In this document: positions 50,631 through 59,127 of the stretch, piece after piece | How positions within the stretch are numbered: position 1 is the first letter of the stretch | Layout of the letters: each line of letters opens with the position of its first letter | Assembly (NCBI RefSeq): GCF_002188635.1 | Contig: NZ_NINX01000033.1 | Location: forward strand, 248,001 to 312,000 | DNA: 64,000 nt | Origin: Pigmentiphaga sp. NML030171 | GTDB lineage: Bacteria; Pseudomonadota; Gammaproteobacteria; Burkholderiales; Burkholderiaceae_B | Reading direction: 5' to 3' | The notes under the pieces: model-generated | Seen by the model: only the letters and a program-made list of their open reading frames with translations | The model's database searches: none | Told to the model about the DNA's origin: nothing | Program-made: the position numbers and the translations under genes

Positions 50631-51929
50631 CTACGCCCCCCCGCCCAGCACCGTGACGTCGGTGGGCCAGTCGGTGAACGGCCCGGGTTCCGAGACCTGT
50701 ACGCCGTGGGGCATCCTGCCCATGCGCCGCGCGCCGCGCGCCGTGACACGCACGGTGTCGCCCCAGGCGAACTGGAACACGCCGTCGGCGGTCGAGATCG
50801 CCGGCTTGCAGATATAGACGCCGTCCTCGGGGAACACCGCCTCCATGGCGCGTTCGGTCGCGCCGTAGAAGGGATCGCCGCCGAGCTTGGTCAGCACCAG
50901 CGGCCGGTCGTCGCCCAATCCCCGTCCGTGCAGGATAAGCGAGGCCTTCAGCCCGGCCAGCGGGCCGCTGCGCGGCGCGATGCGGCGCGTGATGTCCACC
51001 GTCGCGGCGATCGCCTCGCGTACGGTGGCACCGGCGCGCAGCACCTCGAGCAGTTCGGCGTACATGTCGCCATGGATGACCGACAGGTCGCGGATGACGG
51101 GCGGACAGCGGTTCACCGCCACCACGGGCAGGCGCTGGGCGCGGTAGCCGATGACCGAGGCCTCGATCTCGCCCAGGATCAGGTCGCCCTCGCGCAGCGG
51201 CCGGGCGGTGGGCCGCGTGAGCGTGCGGCCGGGATTATCGCCGCTGATCCAGTTGAAATGAACCGACAGTTCCGAGCCGCGCCGAAACATGGCGTGCATG
51301 GTCTCGGCCCAGACGACATAGTCCGGCACCCCAGGCTGCGCCGCGGCCAGTTGCGCCTCCAGCGCGCGCTCGACCAGGTCGATGGAGCATTGCAGGACGT
51401 CGATCTCTTCCTGGCTCTTGACCTCGCGCACGTCCTGCATCAGTTCGCCTGCCTCGACGAAGCTCGCGTTCGGCACCGCGCGGACCAGCGCCTCATAGGT
51501 GCCGTGCATGATGGTGCCTTCGGGGGTGCGAGTGCCACCGACCAGCCCGCTGATGCCAATGCGCTGCCCGTCCAGCCCCAGTTCCCGCAGCCGCTCGCCC
51601 ATGGCGGCGCCGAACTGCCGGTTGACGGTGCGCACGTCCGCCACCCAGTCCTGTACCAGCGGCCCCCACCGCTCCTGCGCGGAGGTTGCGACGACGGTGA
51701 CCTCGCCTTCCAGCGGGAAGACCACGCCTATGGACGTGTCGGCTCCGCCCCCGCAATGGGACAGATAGCGGGCATCGGCCTGCCAGTCGGTGGAGTTGCC
51801 CGGATTCGGCGGGGCAATGATGGCGGCAAGGTTTTCCTCGGCCATGCGCTGGCGTACCGCCTTCCAACGGCGGTCGCGTTCGGCCAGAGAAAAGCGGCGG
51901 TAGGGGTGCATCGTCGGTGTATCGGTCAT
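50631..51929 (-). CDS. M24-fold protein with degenerate metal site
   Basis: A 432-residue protein with the creatinase/aminopeptidase P layout. The metal ligands expected in M24 peptidases are missing. The D-x10-D motif reads GEIEASVIGYRAQ (253-265); the EPG motif reads CKPAI with Lys375; the final glutamate before DTV is Gly390. His334 (HGRGLG) remains. It is likely a metal-free hydrolase or lyase, as for creatinase, or a binding protein. It lies 21 bp after the dehydrogenase gene of module copy 2 and upstream of the MFS gene. Confidence 0.8.
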   Translation of the reverse strand: MTDTPTMHPYRRFSLAERDRRWKAVRQRMAEENLAAIIAPPNPGNSTDWQADARYLSHCGGGADTSIGVVFPLEGEVTVVATSAQERWGPLVQDWVADVRTVNRQFGAAMGERLRELGLDGQRIGISGLVGGTRTPEGTIMHGTYEALVRAVPNASFVEAGELMQDVREVKSQEEIDVLQCSIDLVERALEAQLAAAQPGVPDYVVWAETMHAMFRRGSELSVHFNWISGDNPGRTLTRPTARPLREGDLILGEIEASVIGYRAQRLPVVAVNRCPPVIRDLSVIHGDMYAELLEVLRAGATVREAIAATVDITRRIAPRSGPLAGLKASLILHGRGLGDDRPLVLTKLGGDPFYGATERAMEAVFPEDGVYICKPAISTADGVFQFAWGDTVRVTARGARRMGRMPHGVQVSEPGPFTDWPTDVTVLGGGA

Positions 51930-51950
51930 GACGGTCGAAGGAAAAAGGGG

Positions 51951-53054
51951 TCACGCGGCATCCGGATGCACGATGGCCATCCAGATCGGTTCCTTGCGGC
52001 TGCCGGTGACTTCCATGGCCTCGGCCAGCCGCGACAACGGGAAGCGGTGAGTGATGAGATCGTCGGCGGTGACCTGCCCCGAGGCCAGCAGGTTCAGCAC
52101 CAGGTCCGTGTCCTGCTTCGTGCAGGAACGCGTGCCGACGAAGCGCCAGCAGTGATGCATCATGTCCCGGATCGAGAAGGGCAGCATCGACGTGTTGCCA
52201 CCCATGTGGACCAGGGCGCCGCCCGTGCCCAGGGCCGCCATGGCCTGCGCGCTGCCCGGGCCCGAGGGAAAGAAATCCAGCACCGCGTCCGCCCCCTGGG
52301 GCAGCAGTTCGACCAGGCGCCGCGTCAGGCCCCCGTCCTCTTCCCAGCCCGGCAGATCCTCCAGGGCCACCGTTTTCACGGGCAGGCCGCCGGCCAACGG
52401 CCGCAGGGCCTCCAGGCGCGAGTCGGAGCGCCCGACCAGCACCAGTTCCCGCGCGCCGAAGAAACGGGCGAACTTGATCGAGGCCGTGCCCATGGTGCCG
52501 GTGGCCGCAGTGATGACCAGCCGGCCGGAGGCCGGCATGCCGGTCTGCCGCAGCGCGCGCACGGCATTGCCCAGGTCGTGCAGCTTGGCGCCCACGTCGA
52601 AGCTGACGTTGTCCGGCAGCGGATCGACGTGGCTGGCGGGCACGCGCACGTATTCCGCCAGGCCGCCGTCGTGGTAGCGCTCGTACAGCGGCATGGGGCC
52701 GGTGCCGAAGGCCGCGTGGCCGATCATCGCGGTGGACGGGCACATGGGCTCGCGCCCGCTCAGGCAGTATTCGCAGCGTCCGCAGGTCAGATTGGGCGAG
52801 ACGCGCACGCGCCGGCCGGCCAGGGCCGGATCGACGCCGGCGCCGGTCTCGGCCACCGTGCCGGCGATTTCATGGCCGAGCGTGGTCGGCAGGTGGCGAA
52901 AGCGCCCCTTGGCCAGCAGCTTGGTGATGCCCGGCGCGATGCCCGCGCTGGCCACCCGCACCAGCACCTCGCCCGCTTCCGGCACGGGCACGTCCACCGT
53001 TTCCAGCTTGAGTTCGCCCGATGCATGGGCGCGGGCGGCGATCATCTGCTTCAT
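51951..53054 (-). CDS. MDR-family dehydrogenase, structural zinc only (module copy 2)
   Basis: A 367-residue paralogue of the protein at 13055-14164 with long identical blocks (TAMIGHAAFGTG, YHDGGLAEY, DPLPDNVSFDVGAKLHDL, VITAATGTMGTAS). The four structural-zinc cysteines are present (CGRCEYC plus Cys). The catalytic-zinc Cys is again Ala (SAGIAPG). It follows its own double-cupin gene by 30 bp, as in copy 1. The conserved pairing supports sequential steps of one pathway. Confidence 0.86.
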   Translation of the reverse strand: MKQMIAARAHASGELKLETVDVPVPEAGEVLVRVASAGIAPGITKLLAKGRFRHLPTTLGHEIAGTVAETGAGVDPALAGRRVRVSPNLTCGRCEYCLSGREPMCPSTAMIGHAAFGTGPMPLYERYHDGGLAEYVRVPASHVDPLPDNVSFDVGAKLHDLGNAVRALRQTGMPASGRLVITAATGTMGTASIKFARFFGARELVLVGRSDSRLEALRPLAGGLPVKTVALEDLPGWEEDGGLTRRLVELLPQGADAVLDFFPSGPGSAQAMAALGTGGALVHMGGNTSMLPFSIRDMMHHCWRFVGTRSCTKQDTDLVLNLLASGQVTADDLITHRFPLSRLAEAMEVTGSRKEPIWMAIVHPDAA

Positions 53055-53084
53055 GTTTCCCTGTCCTGTCGTTCTTCTTGCGGC

Positions 53085-54065
53085 TTAGCGCGCGCGCAGC
53101 CGTTCCACCGCCGCGGCATCGAGCCTGCCGCCTTGCTTGGTGCCCTGGGCCGATTGCGGGATCTCGTGGCGGGATGCCAGCATCAGGTACTCGACGGGTT
53201 CGTGGTGGATGCTGGTGAAGGCCACGCCCTGCGGGATGCGCACGAAGTCGCCGGGCTCGATCTCCAGGCAGCCGCGCTGCGTGACCAGCGTGCGGCGCCC
53301 GCTCACCTGGTACTGCACTTCGTCGGCGTTCAGGTGGCGCTGGTAGACGCGGCCGTCACTGGCCGGGCGGCGCGTGCGGCCTATCCAGACGTGGGTCGAG
53401 CGGTAGATCCAGCAGGCCCCCGCCGCCTCGTCACCGGGGTCGAGCACGGCCAGCCGGCGCGGATCGTTCAGGGCGTGGTCCAGCAGCAGGCGTTCGTCGG
53501 CCGGCGCGAGCACCAGGCACTGCCCTGGGCCCGCCAGGTCCTTGGACACCATCTCGTTGACCACCGCAGGCTGCCATTCGGGAAACGGCGTCTGGCGATG
53601 TTCCGAGGTCCGGCGCGCGGGCAGCAGTTCGGCCGCCGGGTCCGACACGTACAACAGCAGGTGGATGTCCTGCCTGCCGTAGTTGTCGTGCGCCACGCCG
53701 TTGGGCAGCCGCACGAACTCGCCCGGCACCAGGTCGACCGAACCCAGCTCGGTCATCAGCAGGCGCTGGCCGTCCACCTGGTAGGAAATCTCGTCCGCGC
53801 CGGTATTGCGGTGATAGAAGCGCTGCCGCCCGTGCGCCATGGAGTAGCGTTCGATGCGCAGGTAAGGGCTTTCGTAGACGTTGCGTTGAGGCCCCTTCTG
53901 CTCGGAGTAGCGCGGCGCATAGTGGATGGCCTCGATGGGCGGCGGCTCCGGCGCCTTCACCGTGGACGGCACGGGGTCGTCCAGCAGCAGCGCCTCGCGC
54001 CGCGTCAGTATCACGGGCGGCGTGTCGAACGGAAAGATGTCGAGATGTTCCTGGACGGTGCTCAT
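53085..54065 (-). CDS. Double-cupin protein, homogentisate-dioxygenase-like (module copy 2)
   Basis: A 326-residue bicupin, clear paralogue of 14182-15165. Candidate metal residues are His85/Glu92/His126 in cupin 1 (YHRNTGADEISYQV, GVAHDNYG) and His244/Glu249/His287 in cupin 2. Shared blocks include MTELGSVDLVPGEFVRLP and RTLVTQRG. First gene of the leftward unit with dehydrogenase, M24 protein and MFS. A 21-bp operator-like site about 196 bp upstream matches one before the Bug gene at 55857. Confidence 0.76.
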   Translation of the reverse strand: MSTVQEHLDIFPFDTPPVILTRREALLLDDPVPSTVKAPEPPPIEAIHYAPRYSEQKGPQRNVYESPYLRIERYSMAHGRQRFYHRNTGADEISYQVDGQRLLMTELGSVDLVPGEFVRLPNGVAHDNYGRQDIHLLLYVSDPAAELLPARRTSEHRQTPFPEWQPAVVNEMVSKDLAGPGQCLVLAPADERLLLDHALNDPRRLAVLDPGDEAAGACWIYRSTHVWIGRTRRPASDGRVYQRHLNADEVQYQVSGRRTLVTQRGCLEIEPGDFVRIPQGVAFTSIHHEPVEYLMLASRHEIPQSAQGTKQGGRLDAAAVERLRAR

Positions 54066-54260
54066 GCTTGGTCTCGCGTGGTCGATGGGATGGCCGTGGC
54101 CTCCGGTGCGCGCATCATGGCGGCAAGCGGTGGGAAAGACAAGACGACGATAAGTTTTTTCGGCAGGGCGGAAATGCGGTTTCTGGACTGAATCCGAGGG
54201 CTCGAAAACCCCGGTTCTCCAGCGGCCGGGCGGAGCCCGGCGAACAGGTTTGGCAGACCC

Positions 54261-54281
54261 ATGCCGATAAATAAAATAGAT
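54261..54281 (-). promoter_or_regulatory. Putative LysR operator, copy A
   Basis: Read on the minus strand, ATCTATTTT followed by ATTTATCGGCAT matches the site at 55647-55667 in 18 of 21 positions. It points toward the double-cupin gene, about 196 bp from its start. The remaining 54066-54324 gap contains no gene. Confidence 0.6.
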
Positions 54282-54324
54282 ACCATGGCGGGCCAGATTG
54301 ATCGGCTGGACCGGCCGATCCGAC

Positions 54325-55575
54325 TCAGGTGGCCGCGGCGGCCATCTCGGCGACGACGCTTCGTATCGCTTCGATCAGCGTCCGCGCCGCCGGAGACGGC
54401 TCTCCCGTGGTGCGCAGGGTCAGGCCGATGTCCCGTTCCGTGCCCGGCAGGGCGATGTCCAGCACCGCCAGGCTGCCTGTCTGGCACTCGTAGTGCAGCT
54501 GTTGGGCCGGCAGGATCGCCAGCATGTCCGTGCGCAGCAGCAACCCCCGGATCATCGCGAGATCGGCGGTCTCCACCGCGGGCTCGGGCGTGCGCACCCG
54601 CGCCCGCGCAAAGACGTCGTCCAGTATCGTGCGGGCGGGTGTGTGGGCGCGGGGCAGTATCCATTGCTGCCGGCCCAGCCGGGCCAGGGCCAGCCCCTTG
54701 CTGGCGGCCAGCGGATGGTCGCTGCGCGCCAGCACCACCATGGCCTCGGACATCAGCCTTTCGCTGCGGAACCCACTGGCCATGTCGGCGGCCCTCAGGC
54801 CGCCAAAGATGAAATCGACGTCGCCGGCGCGCAGGTCCGCGGCCAGGATCTCGTAGGCGCTTTCGTCGGTCACCACGCGCACGCCGGGGTGGGAACGGCT
54901 GACCCGGGCCACGGCCTCGGGCAGGATACGGGTGCGCGCGAAGGGCAGCCCGCCGACCACCACCTGGCCGCGTATGCTGCCCTTCACCGCTGCGATGTCG
55001 TCGGGAATGTGGCGCAGTTCGTTCAACGCCCGGCGCACCTGCAGCACGAACTGTTCCCCCGCCTCGGTCGGCTGCAGGCCGCTGGTCGTGCGATCGAACA
55101 GCGGGAAGCCCGCCCCGCTTTCCAGGATGCGTATGGCCGCGCTGACCGCTGGCTGGCTGATGCCCAGGGCATGCGCGGCGGTGGGCATGTGGCGATGCCG
55201 GGCCAATGCCACCAGCAGTTGCAGGCGGCGCGTGTTGAGGAGGTAGCTAGGCACCGCCGGCGCCACGGCCGTGCGGGCGCGCGGTTGTCCAGCCGCGCAC
55301 CACGACGCCAGTTCTTCCAGTTCGCCGAACACCCGTGCGTTGCGATCGAGCACCGTCCGTCCGACCGCGGTGGGAACCATGCCCGTGGCGCGCCGCTCCA
55401 GCAGGGGCTCACCCAGTGCCTGCTCGATCTCGCGTATGGACCGGGTGACGGCCGACTGCGCGCGGAATAGGGCCGCCGCCGCGCGGGTAGCGCTGCCGTG
55501 CTGGGCCACAGCGGCCAGTACCCGTAAATGGGCCAGGCTGGGCAGGGAAGCGAGACGCTTTGGGGAAGTAGCCAC
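54325..55575 (-). CDS. LysR-type regulator with two N-terminal HTH domains
   Basis: A 416-residue LysR-type protein, about 100 residues longer than usual. Residues 14-75 form one complete LysR wHTH (LAHLRVLAAVAQHGSATRAA...LERRATGMVPTAVG). Residues 114-175 form a second (RRLQLLVALARHRHMPTAAHALGISQPAVSAAIRILE...LQPTEAG). A normal effector domain follows. GTG 55575 is chosen because it begins just before the first HTH; the longer frame would enter the promoter. It lies between the double-cupin operon and a rightward Bug gene, each with a matching operator-like site. Confidence 0.85.
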   Translation of the reverse strand: MATSPKRLASLPSLAHLRVLAAVAQHGSATRAAAALFRAQSAVTRSIREIEQALGEPLLERRATGMVPTAVGRTVLDRNARVFGELEELASWCAAGQPRARTAVAPAVPSYLLNTRRLQLLVALARHRHMPTAAHALGISQPAVSAAIRILESGAGFPLFDRTTSGLQPTEAGEQFVLQVRRALNELRHIPDDIAAVKGSIRGQVVVGGLPFARTRILPEAVARVSRSHPGVRVVTDESAYEILAADLRAGDVDFIFGGLRAADMASGFRSERLMSEAMVVLARSDHPLAASKGLALARLGRQQWILPRAHTPARTILDDVFARARVRTPEPAVETADLAMIRGLLLRTDMLAILPAQQLHYECQTGSLAVLDIALPGTERDIGLTLRTTGEPSPAARTLIEAIRSVVAEMAAAAT

Positions 55576-55646
55576 GTTGCGGGTCCGGAAAAGATCCAGG
55601 TTGGGGCACGGCGCGCCGCACCGGCATACAAGCTTGTTCAAATGCC

Positions 55647-55667
55647 ATCTTATTTTTTTATCGGCAT
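55647..55667 (+). promoter_or_regulatory. Putative LysR operator, copy B
   Basis: ATCTTATTT followed by TTTTATCGGCAT, within the larger ATGCC-N16-GGCAT inverted repeat (55642-55667). It matches copy A and points toward the Bug gene, about 190 bp from its start. It also lies upstream of the LysR gene itself. Confidence 0.6.
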
Positions 55668-55856
55668 TATGGCAGCCGCATGGATAATTTCTCCTCCTGA
55701 CGCCTCGCCTGCTGGCGTCTCCTGGCACACTGCGGCCCCTGAAAGGCGATCGGATTGCCTTATGCCGGGCGCCCAATCTGTCTCAGAATGCGAGAACGCG
55801 CTTTGACGGCGCCGCGGCGGGTTGCGGACCATGGCCGCCAGGATCGAGGAGACGAC

Positions 55857-56882
55857 ATGAAATCCATCCCCAACATTTCCGTCGTGGCGGCGCGCCACGG
55901 CCTTCGCGCCCTGCACGTACTGGCGGCGGCCCTGCACGTACTGGCGGCGGCCGTCCCCTTGGCCTGCGCCGTGGCGCAGCCCTCGGGCTTTCCGAACGGT
56001 CCGGTCAGGATCGTCGTGCCGGGCCCTGCCGGCAGCTCCATGGACCAGTCTGCGCGCACGTTGTCCGAACCCCTGAGCAAGGCCTGGGGCGTACCGGTCG
56101 TGGTGGAGAACCGACCCGGGGCCGGCACCACCATAGGCAGCGACGCCGTCGCGCGAGCCGCCCCGGACGGCCACACGCTGCTTTTCACCTCGACCGCGTT
56201 CGTGCAGGCACCCTCGCTCTACCGCAACCTGACCTACGATCCCATCAGCAGCTTCGTGCCCGTGGCCCAGGCCGCGGACGCACCGCTATGGCTGGCTGTG
56301 AACGCCGGCATCCCGGCCAGGACCGTGCGCGAATTCATCGCCCTGGCCAAGGCGGCGCCCGGCAAGTACACCTATGCCTCGCCCGGCGCCGGCACGACGC
56401 CCCACCTGCTGGGTGGCCTGCTGGCCAAGGAAGGCGGCGTCGACATGCTGCATGTGCCCTACAAAGGCACGCCGCCCGCCGTCATGGACGTGGTGGGCGG
56501 TCGTGTCTCGGCCGTCTTCGCCAGTTACTCCACGCTGGCCCCGCAGGTCGAGGCGGGCAAGCTGCGCGTGCTGGCCAGTACCGGACCCACGCGTTCTGCG
56601 CTGACGCCCAACGTGCCAACCATGAAAGAGGCGGGTTTCTCGAACTTCGACCTCGTGGGCTTCGAGGGCCTGCTGGCCCCGGCGGGAACGCCGGGGCCGG
56701 TCGTCCACGCCATCGCCCGCGCGGTGGCGCAGGTCGGCGCAACGCCCGACGTGAAGACCAAGTACGCCTCCGTCGGCCTGGTCCCGGTAGAAAGCTCGCC
56801 CGAGGCCTTCTCGCAACTGGTCCGCAACCAGCTCCAGGCCTGGAAGGCCATCATCGCCAACGCCGGCCTGCAGCCAGAATAA
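55857..56882 (+). CDS. Bug-type (TctC) receptor (module copy 2)
   Basis: A 341-residue periplasmic receptor. The signal peptide contains a seven-residue duplication (ALHVLAA twice) caused by a 21-bp tandem repeat. Mature blocks are VRIVVPGPAGSSMDQSARTL, NRPGAGTTIGSDAVARAAPDG in parts, GTPPAVMDVVGGRVSAVFASYS. It is the closest relative in the window of the receptor at 16180-17193, which also accompanies a double-cupin/dehydrogenase pair. Divergent from the dual-HTH LysR gene; a porin gene follows. Confidence 0.92.
   Translation: MKSIPNISVVAARHGLRALHVLAAALHVLAAAVPLACAVAQPSGFPNGPVRIVVPGPAGSSMDQSARTLSEPLSKAWGVPVVVENRPGAGTTIGSDAVARAAPDGHTLLFTSTAFVQAPSLYRNLTYDPISSFVPVAQAADAPLWLAVNAGIPARTVREFIALAKAAPGKYTYASPGAGTTPHLLGGLLAKEGGVDMLHVPYKGTPPAVMDVVGGRVSAVFASYSTLAPQVEAGKLRVLASTGPTRSALTPNVPTMKEAGFSNFDLVGFEGLLAPAGTPGPVVHAIARAVAQVGATPDVKTKYASVGLVPVESSPEAFSQLVRNQLQAWKAIIANAGLQPE
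55908..55949 (+). repeat. 21-bp tandem duplication in signal peptide
   Basis: GCCCTGCACGTACTGGCGGC(G) occurs twice head to tail without mismatch, lengthening the hydrophobic core of the Bug receptor's signal peptide by seven residues. It suggests recent slippage. Confidence 0.9.
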
Positions 56883-56913
56883 CCAGCCTTCCCTCTGGCA
56901 CGACCGCATCGCG

Positions 56914-56935
56914 CGCCGTCCCGACGGACGGCGCC
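56914..56935 (+). terminator. Hairpin after Bug gene
   Basis: GCGCCGTCC-CGAC-GGACGGCGC is a perfect 9-bp stem 31 bp after the receptor stop. It has only a weak T-rich tail. Confidence 0.4.
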
Positions 56936-57026
56936 GGCCCGCTTTGCGTCCGCGCAGCCCGGGCCCGCCCTCATGCGCCCACGCTTCCCACAACGAGCCA
57001 GCCACGACTGGCAACGGAGACACCCG

Positions 57027-58067
57027 ATGAAGACACTCAAGCCCCTGCTGGCCATCGCCACCGCCGCGCTGGCGCCCGGTCTGGCCCACGCCCAGAGCAA
57101 CGTCACCCTGTATGGCATCGTCGATGCCTCGATCGAGTACATCAAGTCCGGCGACAACAAGGCCACGCGGCTCCAGTCCGGCGGGCTGACGCAATCGCGC
57201 TGGGGCCTGCGCGGCACCGAGGACCTCGGCAACGGCAACCAGGCGCTGTTCGTGCTGGAAGGCCGCTTCAACGTCGACGACGGCACCCAGGTGGGCGGCC
57301 AGTTGTTCGGCGGCCGTTCGGTGGTGGGCCTGTCCGGCAAGTGGGGCACGCTCACGGCCGGCCGCGAGTACAGCCCCATCTACGACCTGAAGATCCGCTC
57401 GAACGCCTTCAACGTCGCGCCGTACAGCACCACGCAGGTGCTGATGACCGCCGGCGCCTCGCGCACCGACAATGCCGTCCGCTACGACAGTCCCGTCTGG
57501 AAGGGTCTGCGCGCAGGCCTGTTCTACAGCCTGGGGGCGGAAAGCACGGCCCAGGGCAAGATGGGCCGCCATACCGGCGTGGCCGGACAGTACCAGCAGG
57601 GTCCGCTGTATCTGGGCCTGGCCTGGAACCGCGTGGACGTGCTGAACGCCGGCGTGCACGCCACCAACGAATGGATGGCTGGCGGCAGCTACGCTTTGGG
57701 CCGCGCCAAGCTCTACCTGAGCTATTGGCAGTTCCGCACCGACAACGGCGCGGCCCCCGACGCCCGCGTCAGCCTGTGGACGCTGGGCGCGAGCTTCACC
57801 GTCACGCCCAACGGCCGCCTGCTGGGCAGCCTGGGCCTGCTCGACGCGTCGCGGCCGGCTGCCGCCTCGGGCAACGACGCGCGCCAGATCACGCTGGGCT
57901 ACGAGTACGACATGTCCAAGCGGACGACGCTGTATGCCCAGTATTCGCATGTCACCAACAAGGCGGCCGCCAACTATCAGCTGAGCCGCTTCGCCAACAG
58001 CGGCGTGGGCACCGGCAACGTCTCGGACCCGACCGCCTTCCAGGTCGGCATGCGGCATTCGTTCTAG
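57027..58067 (+). CDS. General porin (Gram-negative 16-strand type)
   Basis: Outer-membrane trimeric porin of 346 aa. It has a signal peptide ending AHAQ, the start SNVTLYGIVDASIEYIKSG, and the constriction-loop region RSVVGLSGKWGTLTAGREYSPIYD in parts. The C-terminal VGMRHSF ends in the Phe required for outer-membrane assembly. It belongs to the Bordetella/Burkholderia porin family. Placed after a Bug receptor gene, it may let the same solute through the outer membrane. Confidence 0.94.
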   Translation: MKTLKPLLAIATAALAPGLAHAQSNVTLYGIVDASIEYIKSGDNKATRLQSGGLTQSRWGLRGTEDLGNGNQALFVLEGRFNVDDGTQVGGQLFGGRSVVGLSGKWGTLTAGREYSPIYDLKIRSNAFNVAPYSTTQVLMTAGASRTDNAVRYDSPVWKGLRAGLFYSLGAESTAQGKMGRHTGVAGQYQQGPLYLGLAWNRVDVLNAGVHATNEWMAGGSYALGRAKLYLSYWQFRTDNGAAPDARVSLWTLGASFTVTPNGRLLGSLGLLDASRPAAASGNDARQITLGYEYDMSKRTTLYAQYSHVTNKAAANYQLSRFANSGVGTGNVSDPTAFQVGMRHSF

Positions 58068-58070
58068 GCG

Positions 58071-59066
58071 CTAGCGCGTGATGCCCTTGCTCTCGATCAA
58101 GGCGCCCAGCATGTCGTAGTCCTTCCGGAGATTCCGCTTGAATTCCTCGGGCGAGGTCATGTAGGGCTCGGCCGACAGCTCCTTCAGGCGCGCACGCACG
58201 TCGGGCGCGTCGGCCGCCTTGGCGAAGGCCTGGTGGATACGGGCCACCAGCGCCGGCGGCGTGCCCGCCGGCACGAACAGGCCGGTCCATTGGTGCGGGT
58301 TGAACGTGGGATAGCCCGCCTCGGCGAAGGTGGGCACGTCCGGCAGCGCGTCCATGCGCTGGTCGCTGGTGACCGCCAGCGCGCGCACCTTGCCGCCCTG
58401 CGCCTGGGGCACCGCCAGGGTGGCCGAGATCAGCAGCGCCTGCACGTGCCCGCCGACCAGGTCGGTCATGGCGGGGCTGCCGCCCTTGTACGGCGCGTGC
58501 ACCATGTCCATCCGGGTCATGTCCTTGAACACCTCGAAGAAGAGATGGTTGCTGGTTCCCGCGCCGGGGCTCGCATAGGAATACTTGCCCGGCGCGGCGG
58601 CGGCGAACGAGACGAGTTCCTTGACCGATTTCACCGGCAGGGAGGGATTGACCAGCATGACCAGGGGTATGCGGACCAGCTGGCTGACCGGCTGCAGGTC
58701 CCGGAACATGTCGTAGGACAGCCCCTTGTAGAGATGCGGATTGGCCGGCACGCCGTCGGCGGTCATCAGCAGGGTGTAGCCGTCCGGCTCGGCCCGCGCC
58801 ACGGCGCCTTCGGCCACGGTGCCGCCGGCCGCGGGGCGGTTCTCGATGATGACCGGCTGGCCGAAGATCTCGGCCAGGCGCGGCTGGAAGGCACGGGCGA
58901 TGATGTCGGTCAGCCCGCCGGGCGCGAAGGCCACGATGACGCGGATGGGCTTGGCGGGCCAGGCTTCCTCTTTCGCGCCGGCGGCGGCGTGGGCGGACAG
59001 CAGGCTGCCGGCCACGAGCAGACAGGCGGCGCGCCGGGTACGGACGGACGGAATGGACTTGGGCAT
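58071..59066 (-). CDS. Bug-type (TctC) receptor of ring-hydroxylating dioxygenase operon
   Basis: A 331-residue periplasmic receptor. Signal peptide is ACLLVAGSLLSAHAAAGA; hallmarks are WPAKPIRVIVAFAPGGLTDIIARAF, NRPAAGGTVAEGAVARAEPDGYTL in parts, and HAPYKGGSPAMTDLVGG. ATG 59066 has GGAG upstream. Last gene of the operon alpha, beta, reductase, Bug. Likely brings in the dioxygenase substrate. Confidence 0.92.
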   Translation of the reverse strand: MPKSIPSVRTRRAACLLVAGSLLSAHAAAGAKEEAWPAKPIRVIVAFAPGGLTDIIARAFQPRLAEIFGQPVIIENRPAAGGTVAEGAVARAEPDGYTLLMTADGVPANPHLYKGLSYDMFRDLQPVSQLVRIPLVMLVNPSLPVKSVKELVSFAAAAPGKYSYASPGAGTSNHLFFEVFKDMTRMDMVHAPYKGGSPAMTDLVGGHVQALLISATLAVPQAQGGKVRALAVTSDQRMDALPDVPTFAEAGYPTFNPHQWTGLFVPAGTPPALVARIHQAFAKAADAPDVRARLKELSAEPYMTSPEEFKRNLRKDYDMLGALIESKGITR

Positions 59067-59127
59067 GCTTGTCTCCAGTAGGTATGGCACTGCGTGACAC
59101 TGCGGTCACTTGCGATCCGGCCGGCGT

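Noticed and set aside
50706-54191. 1161-codon open frame on the + strand opposite the M24, dehydrogenase and cupin genes.
   Set aside because: Composition is rich in Arg/Gly/His/Ala with no recognisable domain; it is the GC-driven antisense shadow of three well-supported genes.
54066-54324. A small gene in the 259-bp gap between the cupin and LysR genes (ATG at 54261).
   Set aside because: The frame from 54261 translates an AT-rich operator-like site and then antisense LysR sequence, with no family features.
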